Shown here: positions 46,397-54,931 of the stretch, in pieces
Position numbering within the stretch: position 1 is the stretch's first letter
Layout: every line of letters begins with the position of its first letter
From: Paraphysomonas bandaiensis
Lineage: Eukaryota > Chrysophyceae
DNA length: 64,000 bases
NCBI GenBank assembly: GCA_965644295.1
Contig: CBFFRP010000397.1
Span: 62,001 to 126,000 of the forward strand
Direction: 5' to 3'
Made by a program: the position numbers and the translations under genes
Notes under the pieces: generated by a model
The model's input: only the letters and a program-made list of their open reading frames with translations
The model's database searches: none
Told to the model about the DNA's origin: nothing

Positions 46397-47908
46397 ATGA
46401 TATCATTCACGCTACCAGAGCACAAATTGGATACCACGCACAGCGCCCTACTAGTTGCCCAGCATCTCGCGAATGGCAACAAACCCTGGGCAGACTCCAC
46501 TCATGTTGTATCTAGGCATGTGCGGACCCTTTGCCTGACAAAGGGTATTCCCTCAACAGCCACTGTTAGTCTCCGTAAGACACTCATGCAATATGAATCC
46601 TCGACTCCACACACAGGACTACATCTAGACACGGAGGATTTCCAACTGCTACTCGATCTTCTCTCCATACCATACAGACTATGGGACGCTGTTCAACCGC
46701 ACCTGGCGCCTGGTTGGGCACAGCTGTCACCATTCTCCAGACAGGCACTAACAGTGCACGCTTCTACCAACACTGTGGTAACCCATGACATCATACGCAG
46801 CCAGCATGGGTTTCACATACTCAATGCAACAAATATCCCCACCTGCATCATGCACGCTCTAACACGGACTCAGGAGCGGCTATCCTGTTTTCTACAACAC
46901 CAGACCTCCAGACAGAGCACCAATATCCTCTGGACTTCTGAGCCGTCAACTGTACCACCTATGCTACATGAGCACAGAGAGCAACAGGAACAGAGGGAAG
47001 TAATTGCAGTCTCCTTGTCACCGAGAGCTCGACGTCAACTACGACAGATGAACCCCACGGACCGTCGACAACTCAGGCTCCATATGTGCGACATGAGCAG
47101 AGTCTACCGCCTCACCCTCAGACCCTCAGCCCTTCGCACACAACAACATATCCCTAGTGATGGGTACTGCGCATACAGCACACTCTATCATCTGCACATT
47201 CTTGCTTCAAGCAGGCGACACACTCGCTCCTGTCTGAAATTAGACCTCAAACAACGCAAGGACCGTCACACGCTAGCATCTTTCATAAATACATTAGGCA
47301 CCCAAGCGTTCGACATAATGCAATGGGAGTGCATGGCCCATCACACACTTCAGCCACTACGACATAAGTTAGATCACGCACAGGCCGCACTTTTAATACC
47401 TACTAAAACAACATACACTACGGAAGACGACATAACTCACTGGCTCTCAGTGCGAGAAGTCCACCTTTTAGCCTCTACTATCAACCCCTGCACGACGTGG
47501 GCGCAAAATGGTAATTACCTCAGCATTGTAGGCATCCCTACTGACAAAGTAGCTTATAACATCGCATGGAAGGTGGACGAACTTAGGGACGCTATTCGTG
47601 ATAACTACTACCATGTCATACTACAAGATGCTCACTACTTCCTCTTAGACCCTGCCGGTCTTTCTACTGCCCTAGACAACGCCCTACTATCTCTTGAAAA
47701 CACCTTGGCCACCAGTATACTCTCAACGGCTGACCCCATCGCTCCACCTACACTCCCCGCGGACTCAATCACGAACAACAATAGGACATCAAAGATGACC
47801 AGCACCAGAACAACCTCGTCAAGCAGCACCAAGTTAGCACGAACAAATCGACAGATTCTGCAGGCTTCAACCCTGGAGCACTACCATCGCACAAGAAGAT
47901 GCAGTTGA
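46397..47908 (+). CDS. Retrotransposon ORF1: OTU-like cysteine protease
   Basis: 503 residues. The central and C-terminal half fits the OTU deubiquitinase/protease fold: PSDGYCAYSTLYHL with the Asp-Gly-x-Cys catalytic loop (D255, C258), a helical region, ITHWLSVREVHLLAS like the OTU WG..EL.ALA segment (about 352-368), then VILQDAHYFLLDP with the expected catalytic His (H413) before an aromatic residue. The N-terminal ~230 residues are not recognisable; they could bind RNA or nucleic acid as ORF1 proteins usually do, but I see no RRM or CCHC knuckle. OTU domains are known in a few LINE families such as Dualen. The protease may mature element proteins or counter ubiquitination; both are inference. 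The frame continues open upstream of this ATG to the element boundary. Confidence 0.8.
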   Translation: MISFTLPEHKLDTTHSALLVAQHLANGNKPWADSTHVVSRHVRTLCLTKGIPSTATVSLRKTLMQYESSTPHTGLHLDTEDFQLLLDLLSIPYRLWDAVQPHLAPGWAQLSPFSRQALTVHASTNTVVTHDIIRSQHGFHILNATNIPTCIMHALTRTQERLSCFLQHQTSRQSTNILWTSEPSTVPPMLHEHREQQEQREVIAVSLSPRARRQLRQMNPTDRRQLRLHMCDMSRVYRLTLRPSALRTQQHIPSDGYCAYSTLYHLHILASSRRHTRSCLKLDLKQRKDRHTLASFINTLGTQAFDIMQWECMAHHTLQPLRHKLDHAQAALLIPTKTTYTTEDDITHWLSVREVHLLASTINPCTTWAQNGNYLSIVGIPTDKVAYNIAWKVDELRDAIRDNYYHVILQDAHYFLLDPAGLSTALDNALLSLENTLATSILSTADPIAPPTLPADSITNNNRTSKMTSTRTTSSSSTKLARTNRQILQASTLEHYHRTRRCS

Positions 47909-50900
47909 AACACGCCCAAACTGCGTTGACAAGTCGATGCCAGCCAACCCGGAAAGCCAAAAAGGTCGTAAATTACGATGAAAGTGACCAACCAACGAAC
48001 CTTCACAACTCACACCCAACCACGACCACACGAACGATCAGACCAACTCCAGCACTAGATACCACCGGCTGGGACAGGGACTGGTCAAGAAAGTTCTACA
48101 TTGCGTACGCCGATAACACTGCCAAAGGACTATCCCTTTATGCGAAGAACACATTCCCAGCAGACGTCATCATTGCTGAGTACAAAGGCAAACGCTATCC
48201 ACTAACAAAGATGAGTCAGTCTACAAGGCGTTCTGATTACATAGTTCAAGACAGTACTGGTACCTTCGCAATAGATGGCTTTGACCAAGTCCGACAATGT
48301 GTAACATGCGAAGCTGGGTATATTAATGACCCCCTAGCCACAAATATGGCTAATGTCAAGTTTGTCACGAAAAATAAACGCCTCTATGTCCGTACAATAC
48401 GTTCCATTGCTAAGGATGAAGAACTTCTCATCAACTACGGACATCATTATTGGTGTGATCAACGCTGGCCACTTGAGATATTAATCCAAGCCAGGGCTGC
48501 GTACGACAGCGACATAGGCGGTGCCAATATAGCAGTATGGGACAGACTCCTTGCAGACAAGAGTGGAACTCCTACAGAGACCTCCAGCAGCATCCCCAAG
48601 GATCCCTCGGGAGCAGCCATGGGACTCCGACTCTCCACATGGAACACAAATGGCAATCCGGCATCACACACAGGTAAAGCCCAAGCTATCATCCGACACT
48701 TTAAGCGGCAAAAATTGGACGTGCTCCTATTACAGGATGTCCGTCTAACAGAAACTCAGGCCAACTTCTTCACGCGTATCATCGAAGATGCACTCCAGGG
48801 AACAAGAATATGCCTCTTCCTCAGCAAGCAGCCAAAACTGACTTCAAGAGACCCACTAATGGGGGGTACAGTAGTCATAATCAGCGAATACTGGAAGCGC
48901 CGTCTCGCCTTCACAAAGGCTGACTTTACGGGACTTGGTTTAGTGAGCCGACTAGAGTTCAAAACGTCGGTGGCGCACACCCTAGTACTAATAAGCGTCT
49001 ATCTACCCCCGAAGCCATCCACGCCAGGCACTTGCACATTATGGAGCAAATTGACCAAGCTAGGGAGAGCGTCCCGTGGTATCTGTACTGCTGACCCCTA
49101 CAAGCTCCTATGCAACATCCTTACGAAATGGGTCACTAAAGCCAGAGCCAAGGACCATACTGTCATTGTCGCCGGCGACTTCAATGGCTCCATGGAGACA
49201 AATCCTAAAGGCAGAGACATACGACCACTTGCCGACAAACTCCAACTGGCTGCACCACTCCATGAGCTTCTCCTACCCAGGAAAACATATCATACCTTCC
49301 ACAGATTAGACAAAGGAATATCGCGGATCGATCATATTCTACACACGCCGTTACCTCCGAACATGTCTGTTACGGACACTGGCTGCCTTGACTCCCCCTC
49401 ATTACTCGCAGCAGCCTTCGATCATCGACCGGTCTGGGTCGGTTTCACCGTACCAGTCAATCTTGACCCTCGACCACCTGAGTCGCACCTCCGAATCCCC
49501 CCCCGTCTCAATGTAAACCCGAAGGACTCCAAGGAAGTACAGGCATACACCGCAAGACTCCTCCAACTTCATGCACAACTACCACATTTCGACAACGGAT
49601 CGACTACCATACTCCCTCCTGAGGTGGCAGCCAACAGACTAGCGGCCATCCATCACATAACCCTCCAGGCTTCGCTTGAGGCGAAGCGTCCTGCATGTAC
49701 ACATAGCACACGCCTACACGAACGTTGTCAGCGCACACGCTCAAAGTTCAAGAATGGCTTTTCCCCGGAAATGAGAGTAATACAGGAAGGAATGCTCATG
49801 GTTTTGCGGATTATCCAAAAGATGTTCAATTCTGCTGGATACAAACGGCATGGATGGCGCGGCCCCCCGGCAACCTCCCCCACCCACGAAATCATCACTG
49901 CATGGTTCGCCCGATGGGACTCCTATCTCAGGAGTTCTCAGGGTCACATCAAAGGCATATCGGACATCAACTTCTGGTGCAGCCACCGCAACGCGGACCC
50001 ACGAGTAATCCTGGGTTGGAACGAAAAGCAAGCCACCAAGAAAAACCTTCTCCGAATTGCCTTGCGACTGAGAGGACTTCTTCATGGAAGAGCCAGGACA
50101 GAAATGCGGACTAGACTCACGGCTCGCACCAAGCAGATGGAGGCACTGCTACAGCAGAAAAGACTTCAAGCAATTCTTCAGAAAATTGGTCTCAAGGTCA
50201 AAACACCACTCCGACTTACCACGGTGAAAACAACGGACGGACACATCCTCACAACGCCGCAAGACATTCATGAAGGCATTAATGCGCACTTCCGTGAACA
50301 TCATGCCAAACCTCCTGGACTTGACCCTGTAGCACAACAGCTCCAGGATGACCCTACATGGTGGAAATCACTTCTTGATCCGGGCTCAGCGACATGCCAG
50401 GAACCACTCCACCCCCGCTCGAAAATTCCTCTTCCCCTGCAACTGGGGTTACGACGGGCCCTTTGTACCAAGACCACTCCGGCCATGGCAGCCACACTCA
50501 AATCTACTCTTGCAAAAGACATCACCCAGGATGAATTCTACTGCACACTTCACTCTCTCTCCTTCAACCGCGCGCCTGGACCCTCAATGGTCTCCTCCAA
50601 CATGGTCAAATCCTGGCCACCGGTAGTTCAGCGAGAGGCTTACATCCTCACCAGATCTCTCTGGAAACATAAACATGTGCCCATTTGGTGGAGAGACAGG
50701 GTAATGTCTCCCATTCTCAAGAAACCAGGAGAATCCTCCCTCACTAATCTCCGACCGATTGGTCTGCTTGAAGTCAGTAGGAAAATATTAACAAGGATAA
50801 TCACTCATAGAATTCTTACCGTATGGGAGGAACAGAAAGTTTTGCATCCGTCCCAGCATGGTTATCGCTGGAGGAACGGGACGGACACAGCGATACTACG

Positions 50901-53900
50901 GGTACTCGCGGCTGCAGAAGAAGCAAGACGAAAAGGCGACCAGCATATATGTACACTCTGGGACTTCAAGAAGGCCTTCGACTCAATTGCGCCTAACCTC
51001 ATGCGTCTCGCGTGGGCACGACTGGGCGTTCCGGACGATGTAGTTGACTGGTTTGGCAACTTAGATGCCGGCGGTCTAACATTTCCCTGGACACCATTCA
51101 TGGCAAACAACATAGAGCCACGTTCTCTCCTTGACCTCCTGTCCGCAGACGGCCACTTCATTGCACTATTCAGTCTGGGTTTCGAAGCCGAAAGGGGTAT
51201 CACCCAAGGGGGCACAGAATCCACATGCGCCTGGGTGGCACTCTACGACATCCTTCTCACGTGGCTGGACATTGAACTGTCAACAACGAGTCCAACGTTA
51301 CCAACTATTCAACTCACGACTCCGACTACAGGCGAAATAAAGATCTCCTTCGCGGATGATCTTAACACAATAGCTAAATCCATACACGCTGCCCAACTCA
51401 TTGCCCAACAAATATCTGCGTTCTGCGTACTTTCGGGAATGGAACTCTCTATCCCCAAAGTAGTTTGCACAGTGTTTCCGATCCTACAGGATTCCAACAA
51501 GTCCTCCGACCCCATTGGCTACATCATTCTCTACGACTGGTCATGGCGCCCACACCCAGTCCCTATCCAAACATCACTAGAGTCGATACATTACCTCGGA
51601 GCAGACCTTCCTCTCACAATCACAGACAAGGCCTCCCATGACTGGTGTCTAAAATACCTGAAAGTCGTGACCACACACCTAGGGATCAAACAGGCCTCAG
51701 CCGGCTGTAAAGTCATGGTTATCGAGACCCAAATCATACCGACTTTGCTCTATAGAGCCACCAAAGCTTCATGGCCGCTACACTGGTACAGAGAAATTGA
51801 CGCTGCTTGCGCAACCCTCTACAGAAAGGCCCTCAGTCTAGGCCCTGGATACCCCACGGAACTAATCTACCTCTCACTCAAGCACAACGGATTAGGTATG
51901 AAACGTTTCTCAGACTCAGCGCAGGAGCAAAAATGGGGATCTCTACAGCGCGCAATAACCCTCGGGGGAGAAGCAGGTCAAGCAGCACATTTTCTACTCA
52001 CTCAGACAACAGAGCCACAGCCCCAATACCACCACTATGTTCTCAGCCTCAGGGAATGGGGAACGGAATTGGGCCTTACCCTTCAGGAACCTGAGCCCCC
52101 CGAACCACAGGATGAACACATGCTGACCAACCTAAAACAAGAACTCGGCCTTAATAGTGTCCAACCAGATACTTTCAAGGCTATCTTCACAGATGGATCA
52201 TACACAGCCAGTGCGCTCTCCACTCGTCGCCTCACTCATGTCAATCCGCGAACCCGATGGACACACCGAGGAGGTGCAGCGGTCGTCTACTTACCCCCAG
52301 AAAATGCCTGGGAAGATGGTACAACCACAATACTACGACTAGATACACCCTTTCGTGACGTGCCCGGTTTGGACTCATACGCATATGAACTCATAGGCAC
52401 AGCCATGGGGCTTATACTCTCAACACGTATTCCCGAACACATACGAAGCCACACAGACTGTCAGGCAGTGTGCACCCGCACTGAGGAAGCACTCTCCACA
52501 AGACGCAGAGCTCTCGGTCACCGTGCAAAAGGGGTACTACTCGAAAGCATCGCAGCCAGCAGAGATTGCAAACGACAGGTGACCTGGGTGAGGTCTCATC
52601 CCGAACGACGTACCACAGATGAAACGGAGTGGACGTTTGAGGACAAGGGCATCTATATTGCGGACGCAGTTGCGGGTGAAGACTGGCATGAAGTCGATCG
52701 CATCCTTGGAAAAAATAACTACACTGTCTGCACAATTGCGATTGACAGTGCCATCGAACGCTTACTAACTGCTGGATTATGGCACTGGCGTATGCACAGT
52801 ACAAGACGGCCATACTACTCTAGCCCACTCCTTACTAATTTCCAGGATCTCTGCGACCTAAGGACACTTGAGAACTACACTTCAACCAGAGATCAACGCT
52901 ACGGACACAATCCTGATCGAGCGCCTGGCTACTGGACCAATAGCGGAGTACACCTCCCGCGCAAACTAGCTCAAGCGGATGGCAGTGCATCCAAAGACAA
53001 ACTCAGCTCAAATCTACGCCAAAGAATACTCAACACGGCACTGACATGGGACAAATCTTTCTGCATAGGGAGGAACCGGGCCAAAACCAAACAGGGGCTT
53101 GACCTGACCAAAGCCGCATGCTCTGACTGCGGGTTTCGACTAGATTCCCTAAAACATATGTGCCTCGACTGCACACATGAATCCATCACCCAAATAAGGG
53201 AAACTGCATTTCAATCGCATAAAAATGTGCTCCACGAAATACAGAGAACTCAGACCTTACCCAACTGGATCACATCTGCACTACGGAGACTCTCCAGCAG
53301 AGCCTGGAATCCCTCCATCCCACAGGTCGAGAGATACTGGACTGGAACCATCACAGCAGCCCAACTGGAAACGGTCTTCGAAGATGCCATACACAACCAC
53401 CTGACGGCACACAGTCTACGGAACCTAGAAACAGCGGTTATTAATCTCCTGCAACCGCTTTACACTGCAGCGAAGCTTATGCTACAGGATCGCGGTTGTC
53501 GCTATATCACCATGTCCAAAAGGCCGCCCAGACTACTCCCGAGACCCCGTCCGAAACGCAGTCAGTCAAGACAACGTCCGAGAGTCCTTCGACTACTAGG
53601 GGTCCAACGAAGACCCCCCACAGCGTCCCCGACTCCAGACACACGTGCACACCTCACAGGTCCTACCCGACAGAGCACTGGACTGCCCAGACCTCCACAA
53701 CGCCGACGGCTTCGACAACTCTATCTACACCCGCGGCCCCACAGGAGCACAGTAACACAGACTACAAACCCAACTCCTCCTCCCAACAATCCCCACCACT
53801 CTCAACCCACACATCTGGAACTAGGTGCACTCAGGACCCTAATCCAGAACGCTGAGCCCCCTCCAACACCAATGGAGACCCATCCCAAAGGGAGACCCCC

Positions 53901-53910
53901 AGATCAATAG
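47899..53910 (+). CDS. Retrotransposon ORF2: SET-endonuclease-RT-RNase H polyprotein
   Basis: 2,003 residues. The start overlaps the ORF1 stop by 10 nt (ATGCAGTTGA). Domains in order: a SET domain at about 64-190 (KGLSLYAKNTFPADVIIAEY, YIND at 141-144, EELLINYG at 174-181); AP-endonuclease at about 241-515 (LSTWNTNG, LLLQDVR with D280 where Glu is usual, AGDFN with D427/N429, D508-H509); reverse transcriptase at about 880-1250 (LWDFKKAFDS with D1022, QGGTES, FADD with D1153/D1154); RNase H at about 1428-1597 with D1432, E1497, D1520 and D1589; a zf-RVT finger C1741-x2-C1744-x8-H1753-x-C1755-x2-C1758; and a basic Pro/Arg-rich tail. All core RT and RNase H catalytic positions are present. The SET domain is the unusual part. 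Confidence 0.93.
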   Translation: MQLKHAQTALTSRCQPTRKAKKVVNYDESDQPTNLHNSHPTTTTRTIRPTPALDTTGWDRDWSRKFYIAYADNTAKGLSLYAKNTFPADVIIAEYKGKRYPLTKMSQSTRRSDYIVQDSTGTFAIDGFDQVRQCVTCEAGYINDPLATNMANVKFVTKNKRLYVRTIRSIAKDEELLINYGHHYWCDQRWPLEILIQARAAYDSDIGGANIAVWDRLLADKSGTPTETSSSIPKDPSGAAMGLRLSTWNTNGNPASHTGKAQAIIRHFKRQKLDVLLLQDVRLTETQANFFTRIIEDALQGTRICLFLSKQPKLTSRDPLMGGTVVIISEYWKRRLAFTKADFTGLGLVSRLEFKTSVAHTLVLISVYLPPKPSTPGTCTLWSKLTKLGRASRGICTADPYKLLCNILTKWVTKARAKDHTVIVAGDFNGSMETNPKGRDIRPLADKLQLAAPLHELLLPRKTYHTFHRLDKGISRIDHILHTPLPPNMSVTDTGCLDSPSLLAAAFDHRPVWVGFTVPVNLDPRPPESHLRIPPRLNVNPKDSKEVQAYTARLLQLHAQLPHFDNGSTTILPPEVAANRLAAIHHITLQASLEAKRPACTHSTRLHERCQRTRSKFKNGFSPEMRVIQEGMLMVLRIIQKMFNSAGYKRHGWRGPPATSPTHEIITAWFARWDSYLRSSQGHIKGISDINFWCSHRNADPRVILGWNEKQATKKNLLRIALRLRGLLHGRARTEMRTRLTARTKQMEALLQQKRLQAILQKIGLKVKTPLRLTTVKTTDGHILTTPQDIHEGINAHFREHHAKPPGLDPVAQQLQDDPTWWKSLLDPGSATCQEPLHPRSKIPLPLQLGLRRALCTKTTPAMAATLKSTLAKDITQDEFYCTLHSLSFNRAPGPSMVSSNMVKSWPPVVQREAYILTRSLWKHKHVPIWWRDRVMSPILKKPGESSLTNLRPIGLLEVSRKILTRIITHRILTVWEEQKVLHPSQHGYRWRNGTDTAILRVLAAAEEARRKGDQHICTLWDFKKAFDSIAPNLMRLAWARLGVPDDVVDWFGNLDAGGLTFPWTPFMANNIEPRSLLDLLSADGHFIALFSLGFEAERGITQGGTESTCAWVALYDILLTWLDIELSTTSPTLPTIQLTTPTTGEIKISFADDLNTIAKSIHAAQLIAQQISAFCVLSGMELSIPKVVCTVFPILQDSNKSSDPIGYIILYDWSWRPHPVPIQTSLESIHYLGADLPLTITDKASHDWCLKYLKVVTTHLGIKQASAGCKVMVIETQIIPTLLYRATKASWPLHWYREIDAACATLYRKALSLGPGYPTELIYLSLKHNGLGMKRFSDSAQEQKWGSLQRAITLGGEAGQAAHFLLTQTTEPQPQYHHYVLSLREWGTELGLTLQEPEPPEPQDEHMLTNLKQELGLNSVQPDTFKAIFTDGSYTASALSTRRLTHVNPRTRWTHRGGAAVVYLPPENAWEDGTTTILRLDTPFRDVPGLDSYAYELIGTAMGLILSTRIPEHIRSHTDCQAVCTRTEEALSTRRRALGHRAKGVLLESIAASRDCKRQVTWVRSHPERRTTDETEWTFEDKGIYIADAVAGEDWHEVDRILGKNNYTVCTIAIDSAIERLLTAGLWHWRMHSTRRPYYSSPLLTNFQDLCDLRTLENYTSTRDQRYGHNPDRAPGYWTNSGVHLPRKLAQADGSASKDKLSSNLRQRILNTALTWDKSFCIGRNRAKTKQGLDLTKAACSDCGFRLDSLKHMCLDCTHESITQIRETAFQSHKNVLHEIQRTQTLPNWITSALRRLSSRAWNPSIPQVERYWTGTITAAQLETVFEDAIHNHLTAHSLRNLETAVINLLQPLYTAAKLMLQDRGCRYITMSKRPPRLLPRPRPKRSQSRQRPRVLRLLGVQRRPPTASPTPDTRAHLTGPTRQSTGLPRPPQRRRLRQLYLHPRPHRSTVTQTTNPTPPPNNPHHSQPTHLELGALRTLIQNAEPPPTPMETHPKGRPPDQ

Positions 53911-54152
53911 CGCCGGTGAGTCCACGGACACACGATAAAGGCGAATTTCATATCACACAAAAGAACGGAAGTGGTTGCACCTTGGTGCTTGCGGCGACGC
54001 ACAAGCAGCTTTCGTAGCGTTAAATAGTAGGATAAAAGAGTTTGTATTGATTAGTTACGGGTAGTGGTCTAACTAGTATGACTAGCATTCTTCTAGCCAC
54101 TAATTGATGCAAGGTCTCAACGCCTATTGCTAAATAATCAGACATTCACTAC
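53911..54152 (+). other. Retrotransposon 3' UTR
   Basis: About 242 bp from the ORF2 stop to the right target duplication. It contains GGTGCTTGCGGCGACGCAC and GTAGCGTTAAATAGTAGGAT, both recurring on the opposite strand in the two SINE-like repeats at 35.3-36.3 kb. There is no A-tail or short tandem tail; the end is simply ACATTCACTAC. This is probably the RT recognition region. Confidence 0.75.
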
Positions 54153-54167
54153 TGTGAAGACACATCA
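54153..54167 (+). repeat. Target-site duplication, right copy
   Basis: TGTGAAGACACATCA, perfectly identical to 46347-46361. The flanking bases differ on each side (T vs C before, T vs A after), which fixes the duplication at 15 bp. Confidence 0.85.
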
Positions 54168-54420
54168 ATCACCAACGCCAATGTTCTTTTCTACAAATCA
54201 TGTCTTTAACAGCAACTATATTTACTGTTTCATTGTATACTTTTAATAGCTACTCCTATATTGTTATCCTCTAGTAGATTCTGTATTTCATTGCTACATA
54301 GAATACAGGATGGCTACTAGCTATAGACTTCAACATGCTTCAAGTACGTACGTAGGAGTGGGTTGTAGCTTAGTACTCCCACTCAATATCAGACTATAAT
54401 ATAGCAAGCGAGTCTGCTTA
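54168..54420. other. Gap between retrotransposon and copia relic
   Basis: About 250 bp of AT-rich host or older element DNA. Nothing identified. Confidence 0.4.
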
Positions 54421-54790
54421 GCATGATATCATTGTGTGCTGATGGTGCAGCTTCTCTGGTGAGGCTCTAGTCATCATGTCTGCTGTCATCTCTGCCGTTG
54501 ACACATGATACAGTCTGGCAATACGGTCTCCCACTTGGTATCGAATCCAATGATACTTGATTCTAATGTGCTTGGAGCTAGATCAATAGTACTCTTGCTA
54601 TCCATAGTCAAGGTTTTTGGAGACGCAACTTTACTGAGCTCAAATTCACGAAGTCCATGATCTATCATCATCCTTCGTATCCATACAATATCCTGAATTC
54701 AGTTTCCATGGTCGAAGTAGCCACTGTTAGCTGCAGACTTCCTTGCCATACGCCATACAATTGGTGCAATATGAACTACAACATGTTTCC
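54421..54790 (-). pseudogene. Ty1/copia-type RT/RNase H remnant
   Basis: On the minus strand three adjacent frames carry consecutive pieces of the copia RNase H region. First comes a VWRMARKSAA-like segment with a TSTMETEF motif in another frame. Next is LTMDSKSTIDLA, matching the conserved DN.SAI.LA block. Then, after a further frame change, come HIRIKYHWIRYQVGD and STAEMTADMMTRASPEKLH, matching the KHIDIRYH and T..Q.ADI.TK end of copia pol. Several frameshifts make it non-functional. No LTR was found next to it, so only the 3' end of the pol gene survives. Confidence 0.75.
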
Positions 54791-54931
54791 TCTTTTGATA
54801 CTCATTCAGTCAATTACTATAAGTTTCTCTGAAATAATGCAACTTTACCTTCATAATCACGTAATGCGAAGTAAGCGGAATATGGCAACAGTTTCAGTAC
54901 AACAATGGGCGAATGGGGCATAAGTATTAAT

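Larger units (their letters stand above)
46362..54152 (+). mobile_element. Non-LTR retrotransposon with OTU and SET domains
   Basis: A 7.79-kb element bounded by 15-bp direct repeats. It has a leader of at most 35 nt, ORF1 (OTU-like), ORF2 (SET, AP-endonuclease, RT, RNase H, zf-RVT) and a ~240-bp 3' UTR without a poly(A) tail. It has no LTRs. The sense strand is rich in C and A and much more GC-rich than the host flanks. Both ORFs are uninterrupted and nearly all diagnostic catalytic residues are present, so the copy may be active or very recent. The APE-RT-RNase H order places it among apurinic-endonuclease LINE groups (I, Tad or L1-like superfamilies); the exact clade needs an RT tree. The ORF1 frame is open up to the 5' duplication, so slight 5' truncation cannot be excluded. 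Confidence 0.93.

Noticed and set aside
46362-54152. The retro-element as an LTR element or integrated virus
   Set aside because: No long terminal repeats, no aspartic protease, integrase or envelope; the AP-endonuclease, RT order and target duplication identify a non-LTR element.
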